Positions 26,760-35,294 of a stretch of DNA of 64,000 nt are shown piece after piece (within the stretch, counting starts at the first letter, position 1; every line of letters begins with the position of its first letter). The stretch spans positions 730,369-794,368 of the forward strand of contig NZ_CP031320.1 in assembly GCF_003355155.1 (NCBI RefSeq). Reading direction: 5' to 3'. A model generated the notes under the pieces. The model was given only the letters and a program-made list of their open reading frames with translations. It did no database searches and was not told where the DNA came from. The translations under genes were made by a program, and so were the position numbers. Origin of the DNA: Streptomyces armeniacus. Lineage in GTDB: Bacteria > Actinomycetota > Actinomycetes > Streptomycetales > Streptomycetaceae.

Positions 26760-26953
26760 TGCTGTCACCTCAGTGGCTTGTATTGAAGATTGTGAATATA
26801 AGTCTCCTCCCTGGGGTAGGGAACGTCAATATGGACAGCTGTCGAATCAAGCGGCGAAGGTGAGGGCGCGCGCCCGTACGTCCGTACGGCTGAGGGCGCG
26901 CGCCCTGTGTGTGGTGAGGCGGTGCGGTGGGTGTGCGGTGGGGTGCGGTGCCG

Positions 26954-28045
26954 CTACTCCCCGCGCGGCACGACCATCGACAGCACCTGCGGCAGCGGAT
27001 ACCAGTCCGAGGTTGCGAAGCTGGCGTGCGCGGCGGCGAGGGCGGTGACGCGGTCGCGCGCCTGCTGCTCCTCGGGGTTGGTGGCGTCGATGGGCGGATC
27101 GACGTTGTGCGCGTCGGTCATCACCAGCAGATAGCCGCGCTCCCGGTACCAGCGGGTGTCGATGCTCCCGCCCGCGTACGCCTTGGCGTCACCGTCGAAG
27201 ACGACGAACCACGGCCGCAGCGCCTCCTCGTACCGCGCCTCCCGCGGGTCGCCCGCCTCCGCGCCGTGTACGGCGGGGAACGCCGCGGCCTGGTCCAGCC
27301 GGTTGTCGGCGGCGAGGGTGCTGAGGTGGGTGGCGTACTCCTCGTCGGTCCACAGGTCGTCGGCCGGGTTGCCCTCCTCGACCGTGCCCGGTATCAGCTC
27401 GAACAGGAACTTCCCGGCCATCGCGTCCCGTTCGGGCCACCCGCCGGCCTGGACCGCCTCGTCGAGCGTGGCATGGTCGCCGACCACGTCGGAGGGGCGG
27501 AGGAGAGCGTCTCCGAGGCGTTCGGAGAGGAGCGCGTCGAACTCGTCCGGGCCGCGGCCCCCCTTGTCGTTGAAGCCGTCCTTCATCTCGACCTTGAGCA
27601 TGACGGGCGCGTGCCCGGGGTGCGCGTCGTGCCAGGCGCGGAGGTCGGCGAGGCAGCCGTCGAAGCTCTGGTCGGCGGCCGTGGCGCCGGGGCCGAGGGC
27701 CGCGGCGGCGTTCTCGCAGTTGTTGCTGTTGCCGAACGGGTCGCTGTGCGAGACGCGCCAGCCGCTGCCGAAGTTGCTGGTCCAGACGTCGAGTTCGAGG
27801 AGGGAGGCGCCGGAGTCGAGGGCCTCGGAGAAGGTGGCGTACTTGTCCTTCTCGTACGCGTTGTGCACGCCGACGCCGGTGGTCTGGGCGTAGGTTGCGG
27901 CTGCCGCCCGGGGGGACGACGGCTGGCGGTCCTGCGCGGGCGCCGGGCCCGCGAGGGCGACGGTGGCGGCGGCGGTGAGGGCGAGGGTGGCGGCGCCCGC
28001 GGTGACGGCGGATCTGGCGCGACGCGCGGGGGTGACTCTGGACAT
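26954..28045 (-). CDS. secreted phosphatidylinositol-specific phospholipase C-like protein
   Basis: A 363-residue exported protein of the Ca-dependent PI-PLC-like (TIM-barrel phosphodiesterase) group. A signal peptide ends around AGPAPA (residue ~38). The first active-site His lies in GVGVHNAYEKDKY, acidic metal ligands in LLELDVWTS, the second His in WRVSHSDPFGN, and VMLKVEMKDGF carries further ligands. It should cut phosphodiester bonds in inositol lipids or similar extracellular substrates. ATG at 28045 with GGAGG 10 nt upstream; the frame could extend to 28084 but the signal peptide favours the shorter start. Confidence 0.88.
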   Translation of the reverse strand: MSRVTPARRARSAVTAGAATLALTAAATVALAGPAPAQDRQPSSPRAAAATYAQTTGVGVHNAYEKDKYATFSEALDSGASLLELDVWTSNFGSGWRVSHSDPFGNSNNCENAAAALGPGATAADQSFDGCLADLRAWHDAHPGHAPVMLKVEMKDGFNDKGGRGPDEFDALLSERLGDALLRPSDVVGDHATLDEAVQAGGWPERDAMAGKFLFELIPGTVEEGNPADDLWTDEEYATHLSTLAADNRLDQAAAFPAVHGAEAGDPREARYEEALRPWFVVFDGDAKAYAGGSIDTRWYRERGYLLVMTDAHNVDPPIDATNPEEQQARDRVTALAAAHASFATSDWYPLPQVLSMVVPRGE

Positions 28046-28432
28046 GGGTTGTATGCCTCCGGTGTGGGGGAAGGGCAGCGTCAAGATAGAGCCGCCGCCT
28101 CGTCAGGAGAATGGGCACGGGGGGAGTTCGAGGTGAAACCCCCATGACGCGCCTGCCTTCTTCGCCCCTGCGGACCGCCCGTACGACGCGGGTGCGCCGC
28201 CGCTGACGCCTGTTCGCGCCGGAGCGCTGCCCGTCCGGCGGCGGTGTCCGTCCAGTCAGCCGTTCCAGTCACGCGTTCCAGGCGGTCGGTGTCTCTGCTG
28301 GTCAGCGCCCGTTTCGGCGTTCCGGCGTCCCGTAATGCCCGGCTTCTGTGGCGGACGGGACGATTCGCGGCACAGCCTGGGGTCGTCCAAGCAGCCCGCT
28401 GGACAGCTGACTTCGCCACCATGGAGATTCCG
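28046..28432. other. divergent intergenic region, 387 bp
   Basis: Lies between divergent genes for two exported proteins and should hold both promoters. Short GTCAGCC/GTCCAGTCAG-like repeats are present near 28250-28300. I see no convincing small gene or RNA. Confidence 0.4.
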
Positions 28433-28972
28433 ATGCGTACACGTCTCGCCTCTCGTTCCGCCCGCCTCGCCCTGGCCGCCGCTGCGGCGCTGGCCCTCGC
28501 GGCAGGCGCCACCGCCACGGCCAACGCCGGCACGTTCACCGGCGACGGCGGAGCCGGTGCCGCGTCGACGGCCTGCGACATGGACGAACTGAACTTCACT
28601 GTCAGCGAGGAGACACAGGCCGGCGGCTACCTCCTCGTCACCGCCGAGGCCAAGTCCCATGTCACCTGCTTCCTGGAGGGCGTCACCCCCTCCGCGTCCT
28701 TCGGCTCCGACGCCGACACCCAGGTCTCCCCCGCCGAGCACGGCCCCAGCGACAGGGTCACCGTCTCCGGCATGAACAAGGCCTACTTCGGCGTCAACCC
28801 CAAGAGCGTCAACGAGGACGGGGGCGTGCAGTTCGACGTGCTCCACCTCGCCGTCGAGGGCGACGAGTACAACCCCGTCACCCTTGACCTCCCCCACACC
28901 GTGACGGTCAACAAGCCCATCGCCACCAACTGGCACAACGACCCGTCCGAGGCCGTGCCCTTCGCCAACTGA
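28433..28972 (+). CDS. secreted DUF4232-like protein
   Basis: A 179-residue exported protein. The signal peptide is clear (RLALAAAAALALAAGATATANA, cleavage near residue 34). The mature part is a beta-rich domain with two cysteines (STACDMDELNF and HVTCFLEGVTPS) like the actinobacterial DUF4232 family, whose function is unknown. ATG at 28433 has GGAG 6 nt upstream; the in-frame ATG at 28421 is less likely. The stop is 42 nt from the convergent VOC gene, with a shared hairpin. Confidence 0.72.
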   Translation: MRTRLASRSARLALAAAAALALAAGATATANAGTFTGDGGAGAASTACDMDELNFTVSEETQAGGYLLVTAEAKSHVTCFLEGVTPSASFGSDADTQVSPAEHGPSDRVTVSGMNKAYFGVNPKSVNEDGGVQFDVLHLAVEGDEYNPVTLDLPHTVTVNKPIATNWHNDPSEAVPFAN

Positions 28973-28978
28973 CCCCCG

Positions 28979-29005
28979 CGCCGGGCGCCTCCACCGCGCC
29001 CGGCG
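28979..29005. terminator. bidirectional terminator
   Basis: Perfect 10-bp arms CGCCGGGCGC (28979-28988) and GCGCCCGGCG (28996-29005) between two convergent genes. Confidence 0.7.
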
Positions 29006-29014
29006 ACAGCGGTG

Positions 29015-29485
29015 TCAGCCACCGGGGCCGTTGGTGACCGGCGGGTCCTCCTCGCCGAACACCCACGGGGCGAGCACGACCAGCCACCCGTCCGGGTCCG
29101 GGAAGAGCACGGCGCCGCGCTCGGGCCAGTACGGGTTCGCGGCCGGTACGGACGTGTGGCCGCGCTCGGTGAGCCGTCGTACGGCCGCCTCGACGGCCTC
29201 CGGACCGCGCAGGTAGAGCACCAGCTGGTTCTCGGGGTGCCGCTCGGGTATGTGCGGCGGCTGTCCGTGCTGCGTGATCTCCATGTGCACGGGCGTGCCG
29301 GGCAGCCCGAACACCACACCGTCGTACCCCGCGTGGTCCCGCCACGCGGCGAGCACCGGCAGCCCGAGGTCGTCCCGGTAGAAGGCCAGGACGGCGTCGT
29401 AGCGCGCGGTCGGGCGGGCGAACCGGACGGCGCCGACGTCGAGATGGGCGGGCCAGGCGTACTGCCCCGCGGTGGAAGTGCTCAT
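29015..29485 (-). CDS. VOC-family (glyoxalase-fold) protein
   Basis: A 156-residue protein. DVGAVRFARPTARYDAVLAF begins the first VOC half with the pattern FYRDDLGLPVL; the second half has NQLVLYLRGPEAV and ends GAVLFPDPDGWLVVLAPW. Candidate ligands include His in PVHMEITQHG. It belongs to the bleomycin-resistance/glyoxalase-like group without further assignment. ATG at 29485. Confidence 0.82.
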   Translation of the reverse strand: MSTSTAGQYAWPAHLDVGAVRFARPTARYDAVLAFYRDDLGLPVLAAWRDHAGYDGVVFGLPGTPVHMEITQHGQPPHIPERHPENQLVLYLRGPEAVEAAVRRLTERGHTSVPAANPYWPERGAVLFPDPDGWLVVLAPWVFGEEDPPVTNGPGG

Positions 29486-29689
29486 GCGCCGATCCTGGCA
29501 GTGTGGACCCGCCCGCCACATCCCGCGTTGGACGGACAGCCCGACCGACCGCTGACGTACGACTGCCGCCCGACACGGGCCCGTTCACGGCACGGCCGGT
29601 TCACGGGACGGGCCCGTTCAGGGGGCCTGGCGGGCGGCGCCGTCGGCGCCCGCGGAGTGCCGAGGGCCGCACTCGGTACAGTCCACGGC

Positions 29690-29935
29690 ATGTCTGTCTA
29701 TATCGCACTGTTTCCGACTGCCGTCCCGCTTCCGCCGGCCGAGGACGCGGACCGGACCCTCTCGTTCGAGGACCGTGCCGGCGGAGAGGAGCCCGTCGAG
29801 TTCCAGTACAGCGTTCACCCCAGTGGAGCGCTCGTGGTCTGGCGCTGTTTCGCCGACGCGTCGCCCGTCGCCGACACGGCTTACGGACCGTCGGCATGGA
29901 GGAGCGTACGGGGGACCGTTCACCGGAGCCTCTGA
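29690..29935 (+). CDS. small hypothetical protein
   Basis: An 81-residue soluble protein, MSVYIALFPTAVPLPP at the N-terminus, with coding-like third-position GC and no competing frame. It has no recognised domain, and no good ribosome binding site precedes the ATG; a leaderless mRNA is possible. The function is unknown. Confidence 0.42.
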   Translation: MSVYIALFPTAVPLPPAEDADRTLSFEDRAGGEEPVEFQYSVHPSGALVVWRCFADASPVADTAYGPSAWRSVRGTVHRSL

Positions 29936-30116
29936 GCGCGCCCCGCCGCATGCGGCAGCCTGAACCGGGACCGCGCCGGGGGGCGGCACCCCGTACTCGT
30001 CATACTCCAGAGCCACATCCCAGGTGAGCTCCCCAGCGGGACGCGCTTGACCTGGCCTTGTTCGTAGCTTCTCGGTCATACCGGCCGCCGCGGCCGGTGA
30101 GCGAGGAGGGGCTGGG

Positions 30117-31205
30117 ATGAGGCTGCGACGAGAGCGCCCGCGGACGCGCCGGACACAGGGGGTCGGCGCGTCCGCGGACGGGCGTACGCGGCGCACGCGG
30201 CGTTCGTGGCGTACGCCGGGGCGGGTCCGTTCTAGGCTGCGCCGCGGGCTGCTGGCCGCGCTGATCGCCGTGGCGGTGGTGGTGCCGCTGTCCGGCGCCG
30301 GGCACGCGGGCACGCCCGCCCCTGTACCGCCCCGGCTGCCCGCCGTCACGGCCGACTCCCTGCCGTCCCGTTACGCCGCCGGCCGCGACGCCGCGCGCGA
30401 TGCCGCCCGTATGGCGCTGGCGCACGGCGACCGCGACCGGGCGGCGGCGCTGCGCGCGCTGGCCGGGCCCGGACGCAGCCTGCTGGAGTTCGACGGCCGG
30501 GGCGACGGCCGCGCCGTCGAGGTGCTCGGCGAACTGGCGACGGCCGAGCGCGTCGCCGTACTGGTGCCGGGCTCGGACACCACCCTGGACACCTACGACC
30601 CGTCGCCCGGCACGCGCAACCCCACCAAGTCCCTGAGCGGCGCCGCCCGTTCGCTGTACGACGAGACGCGGCGCCAGGACCGCGACGCCCGGGTTGCCGT
30701 CGTCGCCTGGCTGGGCTACGACGCCCCGGACACGGTCAGCTCGGACGTCCTCACCACCGGCCTCGCGGACGAGGGCGCGGCCGAACTGCGGGCGTTCACG
30801 GGCACGTTGCGCCGGGCGGCTCCCGGCGCGCGGGTGGCGCTGCTGTGCCACTCGTACGGTGCGGCCGTCTGCGGCCGTGCGGCCGACGGGTCGGCCGCCG
30901 CGGACATCGCGTTCTACGGCAGCCCCGGCACCGGTGCCGCCGACGCGGGCGGCCTGGGCACCGGCGCCCGCGTCTGGGCGGGGCGCGGCTCGGACGACTG
31001 GATCGCGCACGTCCCGCACGCGGGCCCCGACCTGTTCGGCAGCAACGTCGGCCTCGGCCCGGACCCGCTGGACGCGGACTTCGGCGCCCGCCGCTTCGCC
31101 GCCGGGAACGCGGGGCACAGCGACTATCTGCGGCCCGACTCCGTGTCGCTCCGCAACCTCGCGCGGATCGCGCGCGGCGACGCCGGGGCGGTCAGCCATG
31201 GCTGA
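30117..31205 (+). CDS. alpha/beta hydrolase, DUF1023 family, exported
   Basis: A 362-residue protein with an Arg-rich N-terminus and one hydrophobic segment (LLAALIAVAVVVPLSGAGHA, ending near 65) that acts as a long signal peptide or anchor. The DUF1023 alpha/beta-hydrolase domain follows with VAVLVPGSDTTLDTYD, nucleophile elbow LCHSYGAAVCG and a late His in GNAGHSDYL. Family members are actinobacterial exported hydrolases of unknown substrate. It overlaps the acyltransferase gene by 8 nt, so the two probably act together on cell-envelope material (inference). The start may lie downstream of 30117; no clear ribosome binding site separates the options. Confidence 0.82.
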   Translation: MRLRRERPRTRRTQGVGASADGRTRRTRRSWRTPGRVRSRLRRGLLAALIAVAVVVPLSGAGHAGTPAPVPPRLPAVTADSLPSRYAAGRDAARDAARMALAHGDRDRAAALRALAGPGRSLLEFDGRGDGRAVEVLGELATAERVAVLVPGSDTTLDTYDPSPGTRNPTKSLSGAARSLYDETRRQDRDARVAVVAWLGYDAPDTVSSDVLTTGLADEGAAELRAFTGTLRRAAPGARVALLCHSYGAAVCGRAADGSAAADIAFYGSPGTGAADAGGLGTGARVWAGRGSDDWIAHVPHAGPDLFGSNVGLGPDPLDADFGARRFAAGNAGHSDYLRPDSVSLRNLARIARGDAGAVSHG

Positions 31206-32454
31206 CTCCGTACGGAACGCCGCCGCCCGTATCGACGCCGCGACACCGTACGGGCGCGACCGGGCAGTTGACGCCCTGCGCGCCCTCGCCGTCGTCGGCG
31301 TCGTGCTCGGGCACTGGCTGGTCACCGCGCTCACCCTGGGCGACGAGGGTCAGCTGCTCGGCGACAGCCCGCTGCGGCACCTGCCCGCGCTGGTCCCCGC
31401 GTCCTGGGTGCTGCAGAGCCTGGCGTTGTTCTTCCTCGTCGGCGGTTGCGTCGCCGCCCGTGGGTACGCGGCCGCGCGCGACCGCGGGGCGTCGTACGGC
31501 AGTTGGCTGCGCGCCCGGCTGAACCGGCTGTTCCGGCCGGCGGCGGGGGTGCTCGTGCTGTGGACGGTGGTGGCGGGCGCGCTGTTCGCGACCGGCGCGG
31601 GCTACGAGACGGTGCACACGCTGCTGGTGCTGGTGCTCTCGCCGCTGTGGTTCCTGCTGGTCTTCGCCGCGCTGACGGCGCTCACGCCACTGGTCGCCAG
31701 GCTGCATCCGCTGTGGCCGCTCGCCGTGGTGCTGCATGTGGACCTGTTCCGGTTCGGCTACGGCGGCGGGCCGGGAGGGCTCGGCTGGGTCAACGTCCTC
31801 GCGGGCTGGCTGGTGCCGTACTGCCTGGGCTGCGCGTGGGCGCGCGGCGCGTTCGCCCGCGCCCGTACGGCCGTCGCGCTGCTGGTGCCGGGCGTGCTGG
31901 GCACGGTGGTCCTGGTGCTGTGGGCGGGTTACCCGGCCGGCATGGTCGGTGTGCCGGGCGCGGAGGTGTCCAACCTCAACCCGCCCACCCTGGCGGCCGT
32001 TTCGTTCGGACTCGCCCAGTGCGGTGCGGCGCTGCTGCTCCGCGAACCGCTGCGGAGGGCGATGCGCAGGCCGCTGCTCTGGGCGGGGGTCGCCCTGCTC
32101 AACCTCTCCGCGATGACCGTCTTCCTGTGGCACCAGACGGCGATGCTCGCGGTGACCGCTCTGGGCCGCGCGGCCGACCCCCTCACCGGGCCGCTCACCG
32201 GCCTGCACACGGTGCCGGACGGTGCCGGCTGGGTGCTGGCGCGGCTGGCCTGGCTGCCGGTCTTCGCGCTCGTACTGGGCCTGTGCCTGGCGGCGTTCGG
32301 CGCGCTGGAACGGCCCCGGGCGGCACCCGTCGTCGTCGTCGCCGCGGGAGACGCCGTTCCGCCCGGCACCGCTCCCGCCGCGGGCGCGGCGGCTGGGCGT
32401 ACGGACGCCGCTGCCCGTACGCGTGCGGCGGTCGGCGAGTCCGCACCGGGCTGA
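31198..32454 (+). CDS. acyltransferase-3 family membrane protein
   Basis: A 418-residue integral membrane O-acyltransferase with about ten helices. The family's first helix segment with Arg and His (RDRAVDALRALAVVGVVLGHWLV) is intact, followed by LFFLVGGCVAARGY and RLNRLFRPAAGVLVLW. Such proteins move acetyl or other acyl groups to extracytoplasmic sugars or lipids. Its ATG overlaps the DUF1023 stop region by 8 nt (coupled). The C-terminal ~45 residues are Ala/Pro-rich and likely cytoplasmic. It is convergent with purA. Confidence 0.88.
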   Translation: MADSVRNAAARIDAATPYGRDRAVDALRALAVVGVVLGHWLVTALTLGDEGQLLGDSPLRHLPALVPASWVLQSLALFFLVGGCVAARGYAAARDRGASYGSWLRARLNRLFRPAAGVLVLWTVVAGALFATGAGYETVHTLLVLVLSPLWFLLVFAALTALTPLVARLHPLWPLAVVLHVDLFRFGYGGGPGGLGWVNVLAGWLVPYCLGCAWARGAFARARTAVALLVPGVLGTVVLVLWAGYPAGMVGVPGAEVSNLNPPTLAAVSFGLAQCGAALLLREPLRRAMRRPLLWAGVALLNLSAMTVFLWHQTAMLAVTALGRAADPLTGPLTGLHTVPDGAGWVLARLAWLPVFALVLGLCLAAFGALERPRAAPVVVVAAGDAVPPGTAPAAGAAAGRTDAAARTRAAVGESAPG

Positions 32455-32628
32455 GCGTAGGTGCGTCCCGCAGGACGTACGGGCGGCACGCTGCTCGCCG
32501 CCGCGGCGGAGGCTACGACCTGCCGGCCGACGCCCTCACGGCGGCCGACCCCGCCCTGACGGCCGCACGCCCCGTCCTCGCCCGCCTCTCCGGCGGCCGG
32601 GCCGGGGCGCCGCGGCCGCCGGGTCCCG

Positions 32629-33912
32629 TCACAAGAACGAGTTGACCTGGATCGTCTCGTCCCGCCCCGGCCCCACGCCGATCGCCGAGATGGGGGCGCC
32701 CGACATCTCCTCGAGCGCCTTCACGTACGCCTGTGCGTTCTTCGGCAGGTCGCTGAGCGTCTTCGCGCCGGTGATGTCCTCACTCCAGCCCGGCAGGTAC
32801 TCGTACACGGGCTTGGCGTGGTGGAAGTCGCTCTGGCTGTACGGCAGTTCCTCCACGCGTACGCCCTCCACCTCGTACGCGACGCAGACCGGGATGCGCT
32901 CCCAGCCGGTGAGCACGTCGAGCTTGGTGAGGAAGAAGTCGGTGAGCCCGTTGACGCGTGTCGCGTAGCGCGCGATCACCGCGTCGAACCAGCCGCAGCG
33001 CCGGTCGCGCCCCGTCGTCACGCCGCGCTCGCCGCCGATACGGCGCAGCGCCTCGCCGTCGTCGTCCAGCAGCTCGGTGGGGAAGGGGCCCGCGCCGACG
33101 CGCGTGGTGTACGCCTTGAGGATGCCGATGACGCGGCTGATCTTCGTCGGCCCGACGCCCGACCCCGTACAGGCGCCGCCCGCCGTGGGGTTGGAGGACG
33201 TGACGAAGGGATACGTGCCGTGGTCGACGTCCAGGAGCGTGCCCTGGCCGCCCTCGAAGAGGACGACCTTGCCCGCGTCGACGGCGTCGTTGAGGATCAG
33301 GGTGGTGTCGGCGACGTAGCCGCGCAGCTGCTCGGCGTACCCGAGGAGCTCCTCGACGACCTGCTCGGCCGCGATGGCGCGGCGGTTGTAGAGCTTGGCC
33401 AGCACCTGGTTCTTGTGGTCGAGGGCGGCCTCGACCTTCTGCAGGAGGATGGACTCGTCGAACAGGTCCTGGACGCGGATCCCCACACGGTTGATCTTGT
33501 CGGCGTACGTGGGGCCGATCCCGCGGCCCGTGGTGCCGATCTTCCGCTTGCCGAGGAAGCGTTCCGTCACCTTGTCGAGCGTCTCGTGATACGGCGTGAT
33601 CAGGTGCGCGTTACCACTGATCAGCAGCTTGGACGTGTCCACGCCGCGCGCGTCGAGTCCGCTCAGCTCGGAGAGCAGGACCGCCGGGTCGACGACGACG
33701 CCGTTGCCGATCACCGGGGTGCACCCCGGCGAGAGAATGCCGGAGGGGAGCAGGTGCAGCGCGTACGTCTCGTCGCCGACGACAACGGTGTGACCGGCGT
33801 TGTTTCCGCCCTGGTATCGCACCACGTAGTCGACCGAGCCGCCGAGCAGATCGGTGGCCTTTCCCTTGCCCTCGTCACCCCACTGAGCACCGAGCAGCAC
33901 AAGTGCGGGCAC
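32629..33912 (-). CDS. purA: adenylosuccinate synthetase
   Basis: A 427-residue GTP-dependent enzyme joining IMP and aspartate to adenylosuccinate in AMP synthesis. N-terminal [16 protein letters not shown] (GTP loop), [42 protein letters not shown] and [16 protein letters not shown] are all intact. GTG start at 33912 with GAAGGGG upstream; the longer in-frame reading to about 34038 passes the leader and is not a start. A stem-loop lies in the 5' region (34003-34031). Confidence 0.98.
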   Translation of the reverse strand: MPALVLLGAQWGDEGKGKATDLLGGSVDYVVRYQGGNNAGHTVVVGDETYALHLLPSGILSPGCTPVIGNGVVVDPAVLLSELSGLDARGVDTSKLLISGNAHLITPYHETLDKVTERFLGKRKIGTTGRGIGPTYADKINRVGIRVQDLFDESILLQKVEAALDHKNQVLAKLYNRRAIAAEQVVEELLGYAEQLRGYVADTTLILNDAVDAGKVVLFEGGQGTLLDVDHGTYPFVTSSNPTAGGACTGSGVGPTKISRVIGILKAYTTRVGAGPFPTELLDDDGEALRRIGGERGVTTGRDRRCGWFDAVIARYATRVNGLTDFFLTKLDVLTGWERIPVCVAYEVEGVRVEELPYSQSDFHHAKPVYEYLPGWSEDITGAKTLSDLPKNAQAYVKALEEMSGAPISAIGVGPGRDETIQVNSFL

Positions 33913-34002
33913 AGGCGTACACCCCTTCCGGGCGGGGCATGTCCCACGTGCGTGGCGCTTGTGCCATCGCGAGAGCCGTGAACCGGTGCCCCAGATTGAC
34001 GA

Positions 34003-34031
34003 AGCCCCTGACCGCAACAGCGACAGGGGCT
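34003..34031. promoter_or_regulatory. stem-loop in the purA / DAGK-like divergent region
   Basis: AGCCCCTG (34003-34010) and CAGGGGCT (34024-34031) form an 8-bp stem with a 13-nt loop between two divergent starts (33912 and 34179). It may be a leader structure in purA mRNA; nothing ties it to a known riboswitch. Confidence 0.35.
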
Positions 34032-34178
34032 CTTGCACCGAGAGATTACCGGAACTGTTTACCGGGGTGCGAACAGGAGAGCCCCGTCCCGCGACGTGCC
34101 GGGGACCGCGCGGCTCCGGTCAGCGGCCCGCGGAGCGCACGGTCCGCCCGAGCACAGAGCGCCTGAGAGAGGAACAAG

Positions 34179-35294
34179 GTGTCGGCTCCAGACCTGCTGG
34201 TGGTCATCGATCCGGGGGCGCGGCTGACGGACGGGGAGTCCGTGAGAATCGCCCGAGACGTGCTGTGCGCCGGAGCCCCGGGCACGAAGGTGTGTCTCCC
34301 CGAGCGCCCGGAGGATGCGGCCCGCGCCCTCGCGCGCCGCGGAAGCAGACGCCCCGTGGTGGTGGGCGACGACCGTGCGCTGCTGCGTACGGTCCAACTC
34401 TTGCACCGCGACCGCGATCTGGCCGCCTGCGCGCTGGCGATGGTGCCGGTGGGGCCGCCGGAGGGGATCGCGCTGGCCGGCGCGCTGGGCGTGCCGACGA
34501 CGGCCGTCGCCGCCTCGCGGGCGGTGCTGTACGGCACGGAACACCCGCTGGACCTGCTGGTCGACGACAGCGGAGGAGTGGTCCTGGGCACCCTGCGGGT
34601 GCCGCCCGTGCCGGGCCCGTACGAGGGTGCGCGCGGTTCGCCGGCGGCGCAGCACGGCGGCGGCCGTGCGGCCCGCGCTCGCGCGTACGGGCCGTCCGGG
34701 CGGCGCGCCCGTGGGAACGGGCTGCCGGGACCGGCGGACGACGAGGGGGACGGAGACGCGTACGGCGAGGGGGACCCGTACGGCACTGCCGACGGTGACG
34801 CGGCGGGCGCACCGTACGGAGGCGGCGACGCGGACGGTGACCCCGGCGGCGAGAACCGTACGGGCGGCACCGGAACGGGAACAGGGCGGTGGGTGCCGCC
34901 GCTCCGCGGCTGCCGCTCCCTCGTCCGCACCCTGACGCGGCCGCTCCCGCTGCTCGCGGCGCTCACCGGGCCCGGCGGCCGCCACGGCGCGGGCGCGCAG
35001 GACTGGGGGCCGCAGCGGCTCCGCGTCGAAGCCGACGGCGCGGTGCTCGCCGACCTGGACCGGCCCGTCACCCAGGTGTCGCTCGCGCCGGGCAGCGGCG
35101 GGCTCGCGGAGGTCGTCGTACGGCGCCGCCCGTCGGGCGCTCCGCTGCGTGCGCGGGCGCACACGGTCACCGTGTCCGGCCCGGACTTCCGCTACCGCGC
35201 GGACGCGCTGGTGGGCGGCCCGGTACGGGCCCGTACGTGGCGCGCGCTGGCCGGGGCGTGGCGACTGACGCTGCCGGGCGACCCCTCGGCGTGA
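34179..35294 (+). CDS. diacylglycerol-kinase-like protein, probably catalytically degenerate
   Basis: A 371-residue protein with a diacylglycerol-kinase-like arrangement: N-terminal Rossmann-like half (LLVVIDPGARLTDGE, then RPVVVGDDRALLRTVQLL, MVPVGPPEGIALAGALGVPTT) and a C-terminal beta-rich half (RLRVEADGAVLADL). The family's GGDGT phosphate-binding motif is replaced by VVGDDRAL, so kinase activity is doubtful. A Gly/Asp-rich spacer (about 150-235) joins the halves. GTG at 34179 has AGAGAGG upstream. It is the last ordinary chromosomal gene before the biosynthetic cluster. Confidence 0.72.
   Translation: MSAPDLLVVIDPGARLTDGESVRIARDVLCAGAPGTKVCLPERPEDAARALARRGSRRPVVVGDDRALLRTVQLLHRDRDLAACALAMVPVGPPEGIALAGALGVPTTAVAASRAVLYGTEHPLDLLVDDSGGVVLGTLRVPPVPGPYEGARGSPAAQHGGGRAARARAYGPSGRRARGNGLPGPADDEGDGDAYGEGDPYGTADGDAAGAPYGGGDADGDPGGENRTGGTGTGTGRWVPPLRGCRSLVRTLTRPLPLLAALTGPGGRHGAGAQDWGPQRLRVEADGAVLADLDRPVTQVSLAPGSGGLAEVVVRRRPSGAPLRARAHTVTVSGPDFRYRADALVGGPVRARTWRALAGAWRLTLPGDPSA

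Noticed and set aside
33913..34038. purA start extended upstream
   Set aside because: The family N-terminus begins at the GTG at 33912; upstream residues do not resemble PurA and cross the leader stem-loop.
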